Origin: Fibrobacter sp. UWB15
GTDB lineage: Bacteria > Fibrobacterota > Fibrobacteria > Fibrobacterales > Fibrobacteraceae
Assembly (NCBI RefSeq): GCF_900177705.1
Contig: NZ_FXBA01000003.1
Location: forward strand, 124,001 to 188,000
DNA: 64,000 bases
Direction: 5' to 3'
Program-made: the position numbers and the translations under genes
Part shown: in pieces, positions 1 to 8,223 of the stretch
Layout: every line of letters starts with the position of its first letter
Numbering within the stretch: the first letter of the stretch is position 1
The notes under the pieces: model-generated
What the model was told of the DNA's origin: nothing
Databases searched by the model: none
What the model saw: only the letters and a program-made list of their open reading frames with translations

Positions 1-2
1 CG

Positions 3-1598
3 TTTCCTGCCGCAAAAATCGGTAGTACCCCCGAATACTTGAAGAGCGTGCTTGTCAAAAACAAAGACGGACTCAAAGGCGCTATTTTTGTAGGTGACCT
101 GCCGCGAGCTCAGTTCGAATATCCGCAATGGAACATTGACGGATTTAGATACCAGCGCTGGAATTCCGATTTCTTTTTCATGGACCTTGACGGCGTATGG
201 AAAGACACCGCATCCGGCTGGTTCGGCATGAGCGGAGGCAAGATTACCGAGAAAATTCTCCCCAGCCCTAACTTTGATTTCGGCAGTAGCTCTCCCGTAC
301 CAGGCGTTCCTGCTGATTCTTTCTCCATGAAATTGGAAGGCTTTTTAAAATCTCCACAGACGGGACTTTGCTCGCTCAAAGTCATTGCGGACAATGCACG
401 CCGTATTTTCATTGGCGACACCCTTGTCATTGACGCATGGCTCCCCGACTGGGACATACCGTACCTAGGTGCAAGAGAAATGCAAAAAGATAGCCTTTAT
501 GCATTTACCATGGAATACGAAGAAGAATATGGCGGTTCAAACGCCACGCTTTATTGGAAATGGAACGGAGGCAAATGGGAAATAGTTCCTGATGACGTAT
601 GGTTCTACGACGTTTCACCCTTGAAAGAGGGCCTACAAGCAACATTCTACGGCAATATCGGTCTGAAAGAAAAAGCCGAAGAATATTCAGGCGAACCCAC
701 CGGTTGGGTAAGCGGCCAGGACAACGGAATCTATGACGGGCACTATTCCAAATCAGGCGAAGTAACAGATTCTCTCGAAATTTGGGTATCACGCATCGAC
801 CCCTATACAGCAGGTTTGCTCGGAAGCCCCAAAGACCTTCTTTTAAAATGGTTCCAAAAAGTCCATGCCAGCTATGAGAAAAATACAAACTACGGCAAGG
901 CCGCCTACTTCATGGTTCCTGGGACCGACACGACTGAAGAATCAAACTACAAGTTTATTCGCGGGCTTTCGGCAATGTACGGCCGTTCTGCACTCGATGT
1001 CATCGAGGCGGATTCCCTGACATATGTTCAATCTATTGCCAAAGAATACGATTGGTCAATCTATGTCGGCCATGGCGATCCACTCGGACTCGCACTTGGA
1101 TTCAACGCCAAAGATGTTCGCTACCCCATGCCAGTCGGACCAAGAATGTTTCATTTTGCCTCTTGCAGTCCGTTGCTCGCCTACGATGTCGTTTACGCCC
1201 AAACTTACAGTACATCAGTGGGTTCAGCACACCTGTTCGGAACAACTGGCGGTGGCCTTGTTTCGGTCGGAGCAACAAAGACAAGCGGCGACAATCAGTT
1301 AGACGACCTGATGTACGAATACGCAGCCGAAGGCATGTGGATTGGCGAAGCATTTAGACGTTGGTTAAACGAACGAATGAAACGCAACCGCTACTATCCC
1401 AAAGAAGCTATTTACGACTGGTTCTATGCAGAGGCCATGATTGGCGACCCGATGCAGACCTTTACGAACGAGAAATTGACTTCTTTAAAGCGAAACTATG
1501 CAAAGCAGCACAAGAACACAAAAGAAAACGTTCGTGATGCCATGGGAAAGGTTATTCCGCAAGGCTATACCAAATACAAGGTGCGTTTTACACCTTAA
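3..1598 (+). CDS. Gingipain-like (C25/clan CD) cysteine peptidase with PA14 domain, 5' truncated
   Basis: The reading frame is open to the left edge, so the N-terminus lies outside the window; a TTG at 39 is only an internal codon. Numbering from that TTG, residues about 90-190 resemble a PA14 carbohydrate-binding domain (LEGFLKSP..., RRIFIGDTLVIDAW, LYWKWNGG). The C-terminal half carries a clan CD-type dyad: His345 in YVGHGDP and Cys376 in FASCSP, 31 residues apart, close to the spacing in gingipains. The family consists of secreted, autoprocessed endopeptidases of FCB bacteria; PorU, the type IX secretion sortase, is a relative. I infer an exported or surface peptidase; the PA14 insertion suggests binding to glycans or cell-wall material. 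It is convergent with nadE, with 15 nt between the stop codons. No C-terminal sorting domain is evident after the peptidase. Confidence 0.7.
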   Translation, partial: FPAAKIGSTPEYLKSVLVKNKDGLKGAIFVGDLPRAQFEYPQWNIDGFRYQRWNSDFFFMDLDGVWKDTASGWFGMSGGKITEKILPSPNFDFGSSSPVPGVPADSFSMKLEGFLKSPQTGLCSLKVIADNARRIFIGDTLVIDAWLPDWDIPYLGAREMQKDSLYAFTMEYEEEYGGSNATLYWKWNGGKWEIVPDDVWFYDVSPLKEGLQATFYGNIGLKEKAEEYSGEPTGWVSGQDNGIYDGHYSKSGEVTDSLEIWVSRIDPYTAGLLGSPKDLLLKWFQKVHASYEKNTNYGKAAYFMVPGTDTTEESNYKFIRGLSAMYGRSALDVIEADSLTYVQSIAKEYDWSIYVGHGDPLGLALGFNAKDVRYPMPVGPRMFHFASCSPLLAYDVVYAQTYSTSVGSAHLFGTTGGGLVSVGATKTSGDNQLDDLMYEYAAEGMWIGEAFRRWLNERMKRNRYYPKEAIYDWFYAEAMIGDPMQTFTNEKLTSLKRNYAKQHKNTKENVRDAMGKVIPQGYTKYKVRFTP

Positions 1599-1613
1599 TG
1601 CAGGAATTTAAAC

Positions 1614-3572
1614 TTACATCCAGTCGCTGAAACTTGAATCGCTGGGCATGCGCCAGTCGGCGCGGGGTGACAGAGAAATTGTACCGACTTTCGGGCCGTC
1701 AGGAATGCAGCTGCGCTTGAACTGTTGCGTAAAGAACCTGCGCACGAATACGGCTAAGGCCTTTTCCAGTTCTTCGTCGCTGAACTTGCCGGCAAAGGCA
1801 TACTTCGCGAGGAACAGGAGCTTTTGCGGAGCGGCGCCGTACTTTGCGAAATGGTACAGATAGAAGTCGTGGATTTCGTAGGCGCCCAAGATACTTTCCG
1901 TCTTCTGCGCAATCTGTCCGTTAGAATCGGCGGGCAAAAGTTCCGGCGACACGGGCGTGTCCAAGATATCGCGAAGCACATCGGCAAGTTCTTTTGCCGT
2001 CTTCTTGTCGGCGGTAAAGCTTTTGGCATGGTCCGCATACCAGCCCACCACATGGCGCACGAGCGTTTTCGGAATGTCGCAGTTCACCGCATACATGGAC
2101 ATATGGTCAGCGTTATAAGTGCTCCAGCCGAGTGCGATTTCAGAAAGGTCGCCTGTTCCGATAACGATTCCGCCCACGCTGTTCGCGATATCCATCAGAA
2201 TCTGCGTGCGTTCGCGGGCCTGCACGTTTTCGTAAGTCACATTGAGCGTCTTCGGGTCATGTCCGATATCAGCAAAATGCTGCAGGCAAGCCTTCTGGAT
2301 GTCGACCGTGCGCAATTCTACACCCAAGAGTTCCGCCATCGTGACGGCGTTATTCTTGGTGCGCTTGGTCGTACCGAATCCGGGCATCGTAAGCACCAAG
2401 ATTTCAGAAGCAGGGCGCTTCAGGAGCTTGAATGTTTCTGCGACCACGAGCAAGGCAAGCGTAGAATCCAAACCGCCGCTAAGGCCAATCACCGCGCGCG
2501 CAGAATGCGACGCTTCGAGTCGCTTCGCAAGTCCTGCGCATTGGATATTGAAAATCTCGGTGCAGGACTTGTCGCGAGTTTCGATGTTCCCCGGCACAAA
2601 CGGCATCGGCGCCACAAAGCGGTACTTGAGGCTATCAATCGAACGCAGACAAGCGAAACTCGCCGCGCGCGCATAGAAGCCGCGACTGTCGAAATCCTGG
2701 AACGAACCTTCGCTCAAGCGCTGCATGTTCAGACGTTCCACATCCACGTCTGCGTAAATAATTTCAGATTCGCGGCTGAACGGCTTGCTTTCGGCAATCA
2801 TGCTACCGTTCTCAGCAATCATCAAGTGCCCGCTAAAGACCATGTCCGTCGTCGATTCATGCACACCAGCCGACGAATAAATGTAGGCCGCCATGCAGCG
2901 AGCCGACTGGTTCATCACCAGGTTGCGGCGGTAATCGCGCTTGCCCACCAGGGCATCGCTTGCCGACAGGTTCACAATCACGTTCGCACCGGCCAGGGCA
3001 AGCTCGCCACTCGGCGGCACCGCCGTCCACAAGTCTTCGCAAAGTTCCACGCCCACGCGAACTTCAGAGCCAGACTTTCCGGCAACCGTAAAGAAGTTCG
3101 TCACCGGCACATCGCCAAAGCCTTCGACACGGCAAACCGGCGCAGCCCCTGCCGCACCGCCGCGCAACAAATCGCGGCCACTCGAGAAATGACGTTTTTC
3201 GTAGAACTCGCGCTGATTCGGCAAATGAATCTTGGGCGTCACCGCCACAAGCTTGCCACGCTGCAAGAATGCGGCGCAGTTGTAAAGGCAACCAAACATT
3301 CTAAGCGGAAGCCCCACCGCAATCACCGTATCGCTATCCGCAAAAGCCTTCGCAATCTCCGAAAGCGATTCCAGGCTCTTTTTAAGCAACAGCTCCTGAT
3401 GGAACAGGTCGCTGCAGGTGTACCCCGTAATGCAGAGTTCGGGGAACACGACAAAAGCCGCTCCCCCGTCAATCGCCTCGCGGGCGCAACGGATAATTTC
3501 AGCCGTATTGTAGGCGGTATCGGCGACTTTCAGCGTCGGGCAAACAGATGCGAATCGGTAAAATCCAAACAT
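1614..3572 (-). CDS. nadE: Glutamine-dependent NAD+ synthetase
   Basis: Two-domain enzyme of 652 residues that makes NAD+ from nicotinate adenine dinucleotide, ATP and glutamine. The N-terminal nitrilase-type glutaminase domain (about 1-290) has the Glu-Lys-Cys triad visible as E45 (FPELCITGY), K114 (TPKIHLPN) and C178 (VELCEDLW). The C-terminal synthetase domain has the PP-loop SGGLDS at 365-370. Length and domain order match the bacterial glutamine-hydrolysing class. The ATG at 3572 is preceded on the minus strand by TATATTTA with only 4 nt between box and start, so the mRNA is probably leaderless. It is the last gene of a minus-strand run with the sigma-54 activator, dapL and dapF, but its own promoter box suggests separate transcription. 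Confidence 0.95.
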   Translation of the reverse strand: MFGFYRFASVCPTLKVADTAYNTAEIIRCAREAIDGGAAFVVFPELCITGYTCSDLFHQELLLKKSLESLSEIAKAFADSDTVIAVGLPLRMFGCLYNCAAFLQRGKLVAVTPKIHLPNQREFYEKRHFSSGRDLLRGGAAGAAPVCRVEGFGDVPVTNFFTVAGKSGSEVRVGVELCEDLWTAVPPSGELALAGANVIVNLSASDALVGKRDYRRNLVMNQSARCMAAYIYSSAGVHESTTDMVFSGHLMIAENGSMIAESKPFSRESEIIYADVDVERLNMQRLSEGSFQDFDSRGFYARAASFACLRSIDSLKYRFVAPMPFVPGNIETRDKSCTEIFNIQCAGLAKRLEASHSARAVIGLSGGLDSTLALLVVAETFKLLKRPASEILVLTMPGFGTTKRTKNNAVTMAELLGVELRTVDIQKACLQHFADIGHDPKTLNVTYENVQARERTQILMDIANSVGGIVIGTGDLSEIALGWSTYNADHMSMYAVNCDIPKTLVRHVVGWYADHAKSFTADKKTAKELADVLRDILDTPVSPELLPADSNGQIAQKTESILGAYEIHDFYLYHFAKYGAAPQKLLFLAKYAFAGKFSDEELEKALAVFVRRFFTQQFKRSCIPDGPKVGTISLSPRADWRMPSDSSFSDWM

Positions 3573-3584
3573 AACCTAAATATA
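3573..3584 (-). promoter_or_regulatory. TAnnTTT-type promoter box, leaderless arrangement (nadE)
   Basis: TATATTTA occupies 3584-3577 (minus) and is followed by GGTT and then the nadE ATG. In Bacteroidota the -7 element TAnnTTTG sits just upstream of the transcription start, so transcription would begin at or next to the A of ATG. The same geometry recurs at five other genes in this window. Confidence 0.5.
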
Positions 3585-3601
3585 GATTAGTTTGGCCCCT
3601 G

Positions 3602-5128
3602 TCAACGGCCGGACTTGATTCCGAGCTTGTTCATGCGGTAATTCATCATGCGCGGAGACACGCCCAAGTCGCGGCCCGCGGCAGAAAGGTTACCGTTATT
3701 GCGCTTGATAGCCTCGGTAATGATTTCGCGTTCGTAATTGTTCATCATCACTTCGAGCGGAGCGGTCTTGGCCGTCACAGCACCTGTAGGCCCTACGCTA
3801 AGGCTCGTCTGCAGCGAAGGCGGCAAGTTGTAGCTGTGAATGCAGTCGTCGCTTGCGGTAAGCACCGCGCGTTCCATGCTGTTTTCCAGTTCACGCACGT
3901 TACCCGGCCAATGGTAACTCATGAGCAAGTTGATGGCCGTCGTCGAGAGGCGCACAATCTTCTTGTTGTAGCGAAGATTCATCTTTTCGATGAAATGTTC
4001 CGCGAGCAAGATGATGTCGGACTTACGCTTCGCAAGATCCGGCATGGTAATCGGGAAAATGTTCAGGCGGTAGAACAAGTCTTCGCGGAACTTACCCTGC
4101 GCAATCAGTTCTTCCAGATTACGGCTCGTGGCCGCCAAAAAACGCACATCGGAATGAAGTTCTTCGTTGCTGCCCACACGGCTAAAGGTGCGCTCCTGCA
4201 AGAAGCGCAACAGTTTCACCTGAGTTTGCATCGTAAGGTCGCCAATTTCATCGAGGAAAAGCGTTCCCCCGTCGGCGGCTTCGGCACGGCCAATGCGGCG
4301 GTTCACCGCACCCGTAAAGGCGCCCTTCTCGTGACCGAAAAGTTCGCTTTCTACCAGGTTTTCGGGGAGTGCTGCGCAGTTGAGCGTAATAAAAGGCTTA
4401 TCCTTTCTTGCAGACAAATTCACAATCGCACGGGCGATCATTTCCTTACCCGTACCGCTACCGCCGCGAATCAAGACTGTCGCATCGCTCGGGGCCACCT
4501 GACGCACCTGTTCGTAAATCTGCTGCATTTCGCGGCAGTTACCCACCAGTTCGCCGGGGTTGTTCGAAAGCATGTCACGAAGCTTGCGGTTTTCTTCGAG
4601 CATGGCTTCGTGTTCGTTGTGCAATTCAATGCATTCGTTGGCCGCATCGCCCGTGATGTTCGCAATAATTTCAAGGAGCGCCACGTCGCGGTCCAAGTCC
4701 GTAGAGCCGTCTACCGGGCGGTCAATCGAGAGCGTTCCGATAACCTGACCGTCGTGAATCAGGGGCACGCAAATAAACGCCACCTGGGAGTCATAATGGC
4801 GGCTACCCGTGCGGTTCAAGAAGCGGGAATCTTTGCGCAGGTCCGGAATCACATGGCTAATACCGCGTTCTGCGACATGGCCCGTAATGCCTTCACCCAT
4901 ACGGTAAAGGCCTTTTTGCTTTTCCGATTCATCGAGCCCGCGGGAAGCTTCAATCTTAAGAGTGTCACCGAACAGAAGCGCGAACGTTCCGCGCAACATG
5001 CCAAGTTCGGATTCCAGAATGCCAAGGACGTTTTCCAGCAACTTTTCCACATTGCGTTCGTGAATAATCGCGACGCTGATCTTCTGGATGACAGAAATTT
5101 CGGATCCTATTGGGGACGGCATGGACAT
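3602..5128 (-). CDS. Sigma-54-dependent transcriptional activator, GAF-AAA+-Fis HTH (NifA-like)
   Basis: The 508-residue protein has an N-terminal GAF sensor (about 15-165), an AAA+ sigma-54 interaction domain and a C-terminal Fis-type helix-turn-helix (about 470-508, NNGNLSAAGRDLGVSPRMMN). Walker A is GGSGTGKE at 222-229, the sigma-54 contacting loop GAFTGA is intact at 269-274, and Walker B is GGTLFLDE at 287-294. All elements needed for ATP-driven open-complex formation are therefore present. There is no receiver domain, so activity is presumably set by a small molecule bound to GAF, as in NifA or FhlA. It starts 21 nt after dapL in the same direction. The targets cannot be read from this window; a NifA role is possible but unproven. 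Confidence 0.88.
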   Translation of the reverse strand: MSMPSPIGSEISVIQKISVAIIHERNVEKLLENVLGILESELGMLRGTFALLFGDTLKIEASRGLDESEKQKGLYRMGEGITGHVAERGISHVIPDLRKDSRFLNRTGSRHYDSQVAFICVPLIHDGQVIGTLSIDRPVDGSTDLDRDVALLEIIANITGDAANECIELHNEHEAMLEENRKLRDMLSNNPGELVGNCREMQQIYEQVRQVAPSDATVLIRGGSGTGKEMIARAIVNLSARKDKPFITLNCAALPENLVESELFGHEKGAFTGAVNRRIGRAEAADGGTLFLDEIGDLTMQTQVKLLRFLQERTFSRVGSNEELHSDVRFLAATSRNLEELIAQGKFREDLFYRLNIFPITMPDLAKRKSDIILLAEHFIEKMNLRYNKKIVRLSTTAINLLMSYHWPGNVRELENSMERAVLTASDDCIHSYNLPPSLQTSLSVGPTGAVTAKTAPLEVMMNNYEREIITEAIKRNNGNLSAAGRDLGVSPRMMNYRMNKLGIKSGR

Positions 5129-5149
5129 AAGATAGTAATTGGTTAGGGG

Positions 5150-6358
5150 TTAAAGTTTTTCCCTGATTCTCCTAAGGGCTTCGCAGGTGCGTTCGTAGTC
5201 ACCGAAGGCGGTCAGACGGAAGTATCCTTCGCCGCAGGGGCCAAAGCCGCTACCCGGAGTACCCACGACTTCGCAGGTGGCAAGCAGGCGGTCAAAGAAA
5301 TCGAAGGATTTTTCGCCGTCTGCGATTTTCCACCAGATGTACGGGGCATGTTCGCCGCCGAACACCGTGTAACCTGCAGCGGTCAGTTCCTTGCGGATTA
5401 CGCCTGCGGTACGCATGTATCCCGCAATGACTTCTTTTGTCTGCAACCAGCCCACCGGCGAATAGATCGCCTCGGCGGCACGCTGGGTCACGTAGCTTAC
5501 GCCGTTGAACTTGGTGCACTGTCTGCGGTTCCACATGGCACGGAGTTTAGAAAGTTCGTGCGGAATCACCGTATAGGCGCAGCGCACGCCCGTAAAGCCG
5601 GCCGTCTTGCTGAAGCTGCGGAATTCAATGGCGCACGTGCGCGCACCCGGAATTTCGAAAATGGAATGCGGCAAGGTTTCGTCCTGGATGTAGCAGTTAT
5701 AGGCGCCGTCGAACAGAATCAATGCTCCGTTTTCGTTTGCGTAGTTGACGAACTTCTGCAAAGTTTCGCGGCTAAGGACTGTACCCGTGGGGTTGTTCGG
5801 GCTGCAAAGGTAAATCAGCTGCACCGGTTCCTTTGGCAAATCCGGCTGGAAATTGTTTTCGGCAGTCGATGCAAGGTAGGTCACCTTAGAAAAATGTCCG
5901 TCACTTTGCAAAACGCCTGCACGGCCAGCCATCACGTTGGAGTCCAGATAGACCGGATAAACCGGGTCCGGAATCGCAATCTTCACATTTTCTGTAAAAA
6001 GCTCCTGAATGTTTGCCACATCGCACTTGGAACCATCGCTCACGAAGATGTCATCCGGGTCCATTTCGATGCCACGGGCGGTGTATTCGCCACGCACGAT
6101 TGCCTCCCGCAAAAAGTCGTAACCCTGCTCGGGGCCGTAACCGCGGAACGTTCCCTTTTCGGCCATTTCGTCCACAGCCTTGTGCATAGCCTTGATGACT
6201 TCCGGGATTAAGGGTGTGGTCACATCGCCGATACCCAGTCGGATAATGTCGGCATCGGGCTTTTTCGCCTGATATTCCTTGATTTTCTGGGCGATAGTCG
6301 AGAAAAGGTAGCTGCCTGGCAGCAAGTCGTAGTTGGTGTTGAGGATAGATGAATTCAT
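5150..6358 (-). CDS. dapL: LL-diaminopimelate aminotransferase
   Basis: A fold-type I PLP aminotransferase of 402 residues with the DapL-type N-terminus (YLFSTIAQKI, IRLGIGDVTTP) and the PLP-binding lysine context RSFSKTAGFTG. DapL converts tetrahydrodipicolinate and glutamate to LL-diaminopimelate in one step, bypassing the succinylase or acetylase routes; this variant is known from plants, Chlamydiae and several anaerobes. The gene lies downstream of dapF, which epimerises its product to meso-DAP, so two consecutive steps for peptidoglycan and lysine precursors are adjacent. The 126-nt gap to dapF contains repeat DNA (R1 and a GGGC-gaa-GCCC hairpin), so uninterrupted co-transcription is uncertain. 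Confidence 0.93.
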   Translation of the reverse strand: MNSSILNTNYDLLPGSYLFSTIAQKIKEYQAKKPDADIIRLGIGDVTTPLIPEVIKAMHKAVDEMAEKGTFRGYGPEQGYDFLREAIVRGEYTARGIEMDPDDIFVSDGSKCDVANIQELFTENVKIAIPDPVYPVYLDSNVMAGRAGVLQSDGHFSKVTYLASTAENNFQPDLPKEPVQLIYLCSPNNPTGTVLSRETLQKFVNYANENGALILFDGAYNCYIQDETLPHSIFEIPGARTCAIEFRSFSKTAGFTGVRCAYTVIPHELSKLRAMWNRRQCTKFNGVSYVTQRAAEAIYSPVGWLQTKEVIAGYMRTAGVIRKELTAAGYTVFGGEHAPYIWWKIADGEKSFDFFDRLLATCEVVGTPGSGFGPCGEGYFRLTAFGDYERTCEALRRIREKL

Positions 6359-6362
6359 AGTG

Positions 6363-6400
6363 TTAGTAGGAAGTAGGAAGTTGGAAGTAGACAGTGATTA
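6363..6400. repeat. R1 repeat copy (GTAGGAAGTAGACAGT type) between dapF and dapL
   Basis: The plus strand reads AGTAGGAAGTAGGAAGTTGG followed by AAGTAGACAGTGATTAACAG. It belongs to the family also seen at 10006-10036, 51196-51245, 51741-51772 and 51789-51820. It lies directly upstream of the dapL start. Confidence 0.6.
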
Positions 6401-6434
6401 ACAGTGTGGGATGTGAAGTTTTGAATAGTCTTTC

Positions 6435-6484
6435 TCGATGCTCAGAGGGCGAAGCCCGTCCTCAAAGCGAGTTTACGAGCGACC
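6435..6484. repeat. Structured intergenic element at the dapF 3' end
   Basis: It contains a tight hairpin GGGC-gaa-GCCC (6447-6457) flanked by GAG/CTC and a direct repeat CGAG-TTTA-CGAG. The string GCGAAGCCCGTC is shared with the R2 copy inside the HrpB-type gene, so it may be a related element. It may also attenuate read-through from dapF into dapL. Confidence 0.4.
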
Positions 6485-7378
6485 TCACGCCTCAATTACT
6501 CCTCTAAATACTTCTTCTGCGGGACCGGTCATCAGGACGGGGCCACCTTCTTCGTGCTTGATGTGGAGAACACCGCCGTCGAGGATTACGTCGGCTTCAA
6601 CGCCCACGCGGCCCGTGCGCTGGGCCGCAACGAGGGTTGCGCAACTGCCGGTGCCGCAGGCCATGGTGACTCCGCAACCCCGTTCCCAAACCCGCATGCG
6701 GATTTGGGTGGGCGCCGCTCCCGCAGCGGGAATCACCTGGGCAAATTCAATGTTGCAGCGGTCAGGGAACTGCTTGTCCACTTCTAGAATGCTTCCCCAC
6801 TTTTCCAGCTGAATTTTTTCGATGTCATCCACGAAAATCACCGCGTGCGGATTTCCCATCGAGACCGTCTCGGCGGTAAAGTCGAAGCTGTCGGCCGTGA
6901 GCTTGATCGAGCCCAAGAAGTTTCTCGGAAGGCCCATATCCACGCACACGCGACCATCGTCTAAAAGCGCTGGCTTCACCAGGCCGCTCTTGGTATGTAA
7001 ATTGAAGACCTTCGTATTTGCGTCTTTTGCAAGACCGCGGCTGCGGATGTACTTCGCCACACAACGCGTCGCATTACCACACATGGCCGCTTCGCTCCCA
7101 TCGGCATTAAAGATGCGCATTTCGAAATCGACACCGTTCGGCACGGATTTCGCAGCAGGCCCCACGCTGGCACCGACGCCCGTATCGCCCAGCACCAGGC
7201 AACCGTCCTTATCCATCGGCGTTACAATCACCACACCATCAGCACCGATACCGAAGCGACGGTCACAAAGCTTAATTACCCTTCCTGTAAAAGCGGCGCC
7301 ATATTCCGGCGTCTGCCCCGGTTCATAAAGCACGAAATCGTTGCCCAACCCGGTCCATTTTGAAAAATTAATTGGCAT
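6485..7378 (-). CDS. dapF: Diaminopimelate epimerase
   Basis: A 297-residue cofactor-independent epimerase interconverting LL- and meso-diaminopimelate. The two catalytic cysteines are in their signature contexts: AAMCGNATRC in the N-terminal lobe and VTMACGTGSC in the C-terminal lobe. The N-terminus NFSKWTGLGNDFVL is typical. A loop around residues 60-80 (GVGASVGPAAKSVPNG) is slightly longer than in E. coli DapF. It is the first gene of the minus-strand dapF-dapL-activator group, and divergent from the DUF2442 gene across a 360-nt AT-rich region. Confidence 0.95.
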   Translation of the reverse strand: MPINFSKWTGLGNDFVLYEPGQTPEYGAAFTGRVIKLCDRRFGIGADGVVIVTPMDKDGCLVLGDTGVGASVGPAAKSVPNGVDFEMRIFNADGSEAAMCGNATRCVAKYIRSRGLAKDANTKVFNLHTKSGLVKPALLDDGRVCVDMGLPRNFLGSIKLTADSFDFTAETVSMGNPHAVIFVDDIEKIQLEKWGSILEVDKQFPDRCNIEFAQVIPAAGAAPTQIRMRVWERGCGVTMACGTGSCATLVAAQRTGRVGVEADVILDGGVLHIKHEEGGPVLMTGPAEEVFRGVIEA

Positions 7379-7535
7379 AATTCAGTTCTCTTTATAATTT
7401 TCCACGCCCCCATTTGCAAAAAATATGCCAACTTTACAAAAATTGTTAAACCACGCTAAAAACGCCAATTTTATCTAAATTTCAGCAAAAACAAAATTCT
7501 GAAATATTACAGATTATGTAAAACAGACAGCGTTC

Positions 7536-7554
7536 TTTTACATTTTATGTAAAA
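7536..7554. promoter_or_regulatory. Perfect inverted repeat TTTTACAT-ttt-ATGTAAAA, candidate operator
   Basis: The arms are 8 bp and perfect with a 3-nt spacer. A second ATGTAAAA half-site starts at 7516, exactly 31 bp (about three helical turns) before the right arm at 7547. The downstream gene encodes a protein with a C-terminal XRE-like helix-turn-helix, so autoregulation is a reasonable inference. Confidence 0.5.
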
Positions 7555-7643
7555 TGCAACTACAAAATAAAAGTCTCAAAAAATCATATTTATCGGCATT
7601 TTGGCGTATATAGAATAGATACACCTTCAACAAACCAATTGAC

Positions 7644-7661
7644 GGATATAAATTTATATCC
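7644..7661. promoter_or_regulatory. 18-bp perfect palindrome GGATATAAATTTATATCC
   Basis: A fully self-complementary 18-mer about 80 nt before the DUF2442 start. It could be a second operator for the same HTH protein or part of its promoter; there is no T-tract that would make it a terminator. Confidence 0.45.
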
Positions 7662-7738
7662 TAAATTTCGTTCACGTTAAAAACAAGGAACACTTTGAAA
7701 AGGAATGGGTACGGTTTTTCAAAAACATGGAGCTGTAA

Positions 7739-8140
7739 ATGCAACGTGATGAAATAGAAAAAATAGAACCAGTAAGCAACGGGTTAAAGCTTACCGCAAA
7801 AGACGGCAGGCTCGCGACATTGCACTATAAAGATTTCGAACGCTTAAAAAACGCCACCCCAAAACAGCGCCTTGATTACAGAATTTCATTCGAAGGTCTC
7901 CGCTGGGACGACCTCGACGAAGACATTTCATTCGAATCCATATTCAATCCAAAGCAGTTCCCACTAAAGCTTTATTCGAAGCTAAAGCCCATAAACATGT
8001 CCGAGGTTGCTCGCAGGCTTGGCATACAGCAATCTCTAATGGCCGCTTACATGAACGGATCAAAGCACCCTTCCGAAAAACGTAAAAAAGCAATCCTTGA
8101 TGAAATTCACAAAATCGCAAACGAGCTTTTGTCTATTTAA
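7739..8140 (+). CDS. DUF2442 protein with C-terminal XRE-type helix-turn-helix
   Basis: A 133-residue protein. Residues 1-65 match the DUF2442 pattern: a short beta-rich domain with the hallmark GLRWDDLDEDISFES. Residues about 85-125 (NMSEVARRLGIQQSLMAAYM) form an XRE-like helix-turn-helix. DUF2442 proteins are usually the second gene of toxin-antitoxin-like pairs with a DUF4160 partner; no intact partner is visible here. Its ATG directly abuts an upstream TAA, which suggests an ancestral translationally coupled first gene. Palindromes upstream fit autorepression. There is no strong Shine-Dalgarno sequence at the start. Confidence 0.75.
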   Translation: MQRDEIEKIEPVSNGLKLTAKDGRLATLHYKDFERLKNATPKQRLDYRISFEGLRWDDLDEDISFESIFNPKQFPLKLYSKLKPINMSEVARRLGIQQSLMAAYMNGSKHPSEKRKKAILDEIHKIANELLSI

Positions 8141-8223
8141 GATAAAAAGTCATTTTGGAGATGACATACTAGTTCGGATTTTTCTACATTTTCGCCCGAA
8201 AAATTATCTTCAAGGATACAACC

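Larger units (their letters stand above)
7379..7738. other. AT-rich intergenic region between dapF and the DUF2442 gene
   Basis: A 360-nt stretch without a convincing gene. It holds two strong palindromes (listed separately), an extra half-site ATGTAAAA at 7516-7523, and a possible -10 region around 7609-7619 (TATATAGAAT). A start-less open stretch at about 7651-7738 reads ...KNKEHFEKEWVRFF... and stops (TAA) immediately before the next ATG; it could be the tail of a decayed upstream partner gene, but that is weakly supported. Confidence 0.6.

Noticed and set aside
1824-3590. 588-codon open frame on the plus strand opposite nadE
   Set aside because: It is antisense to a gene with all catalytic motifs; the peptide is His/Arg-rich and low complexity, as expected for a shadow of GC-biased codons.
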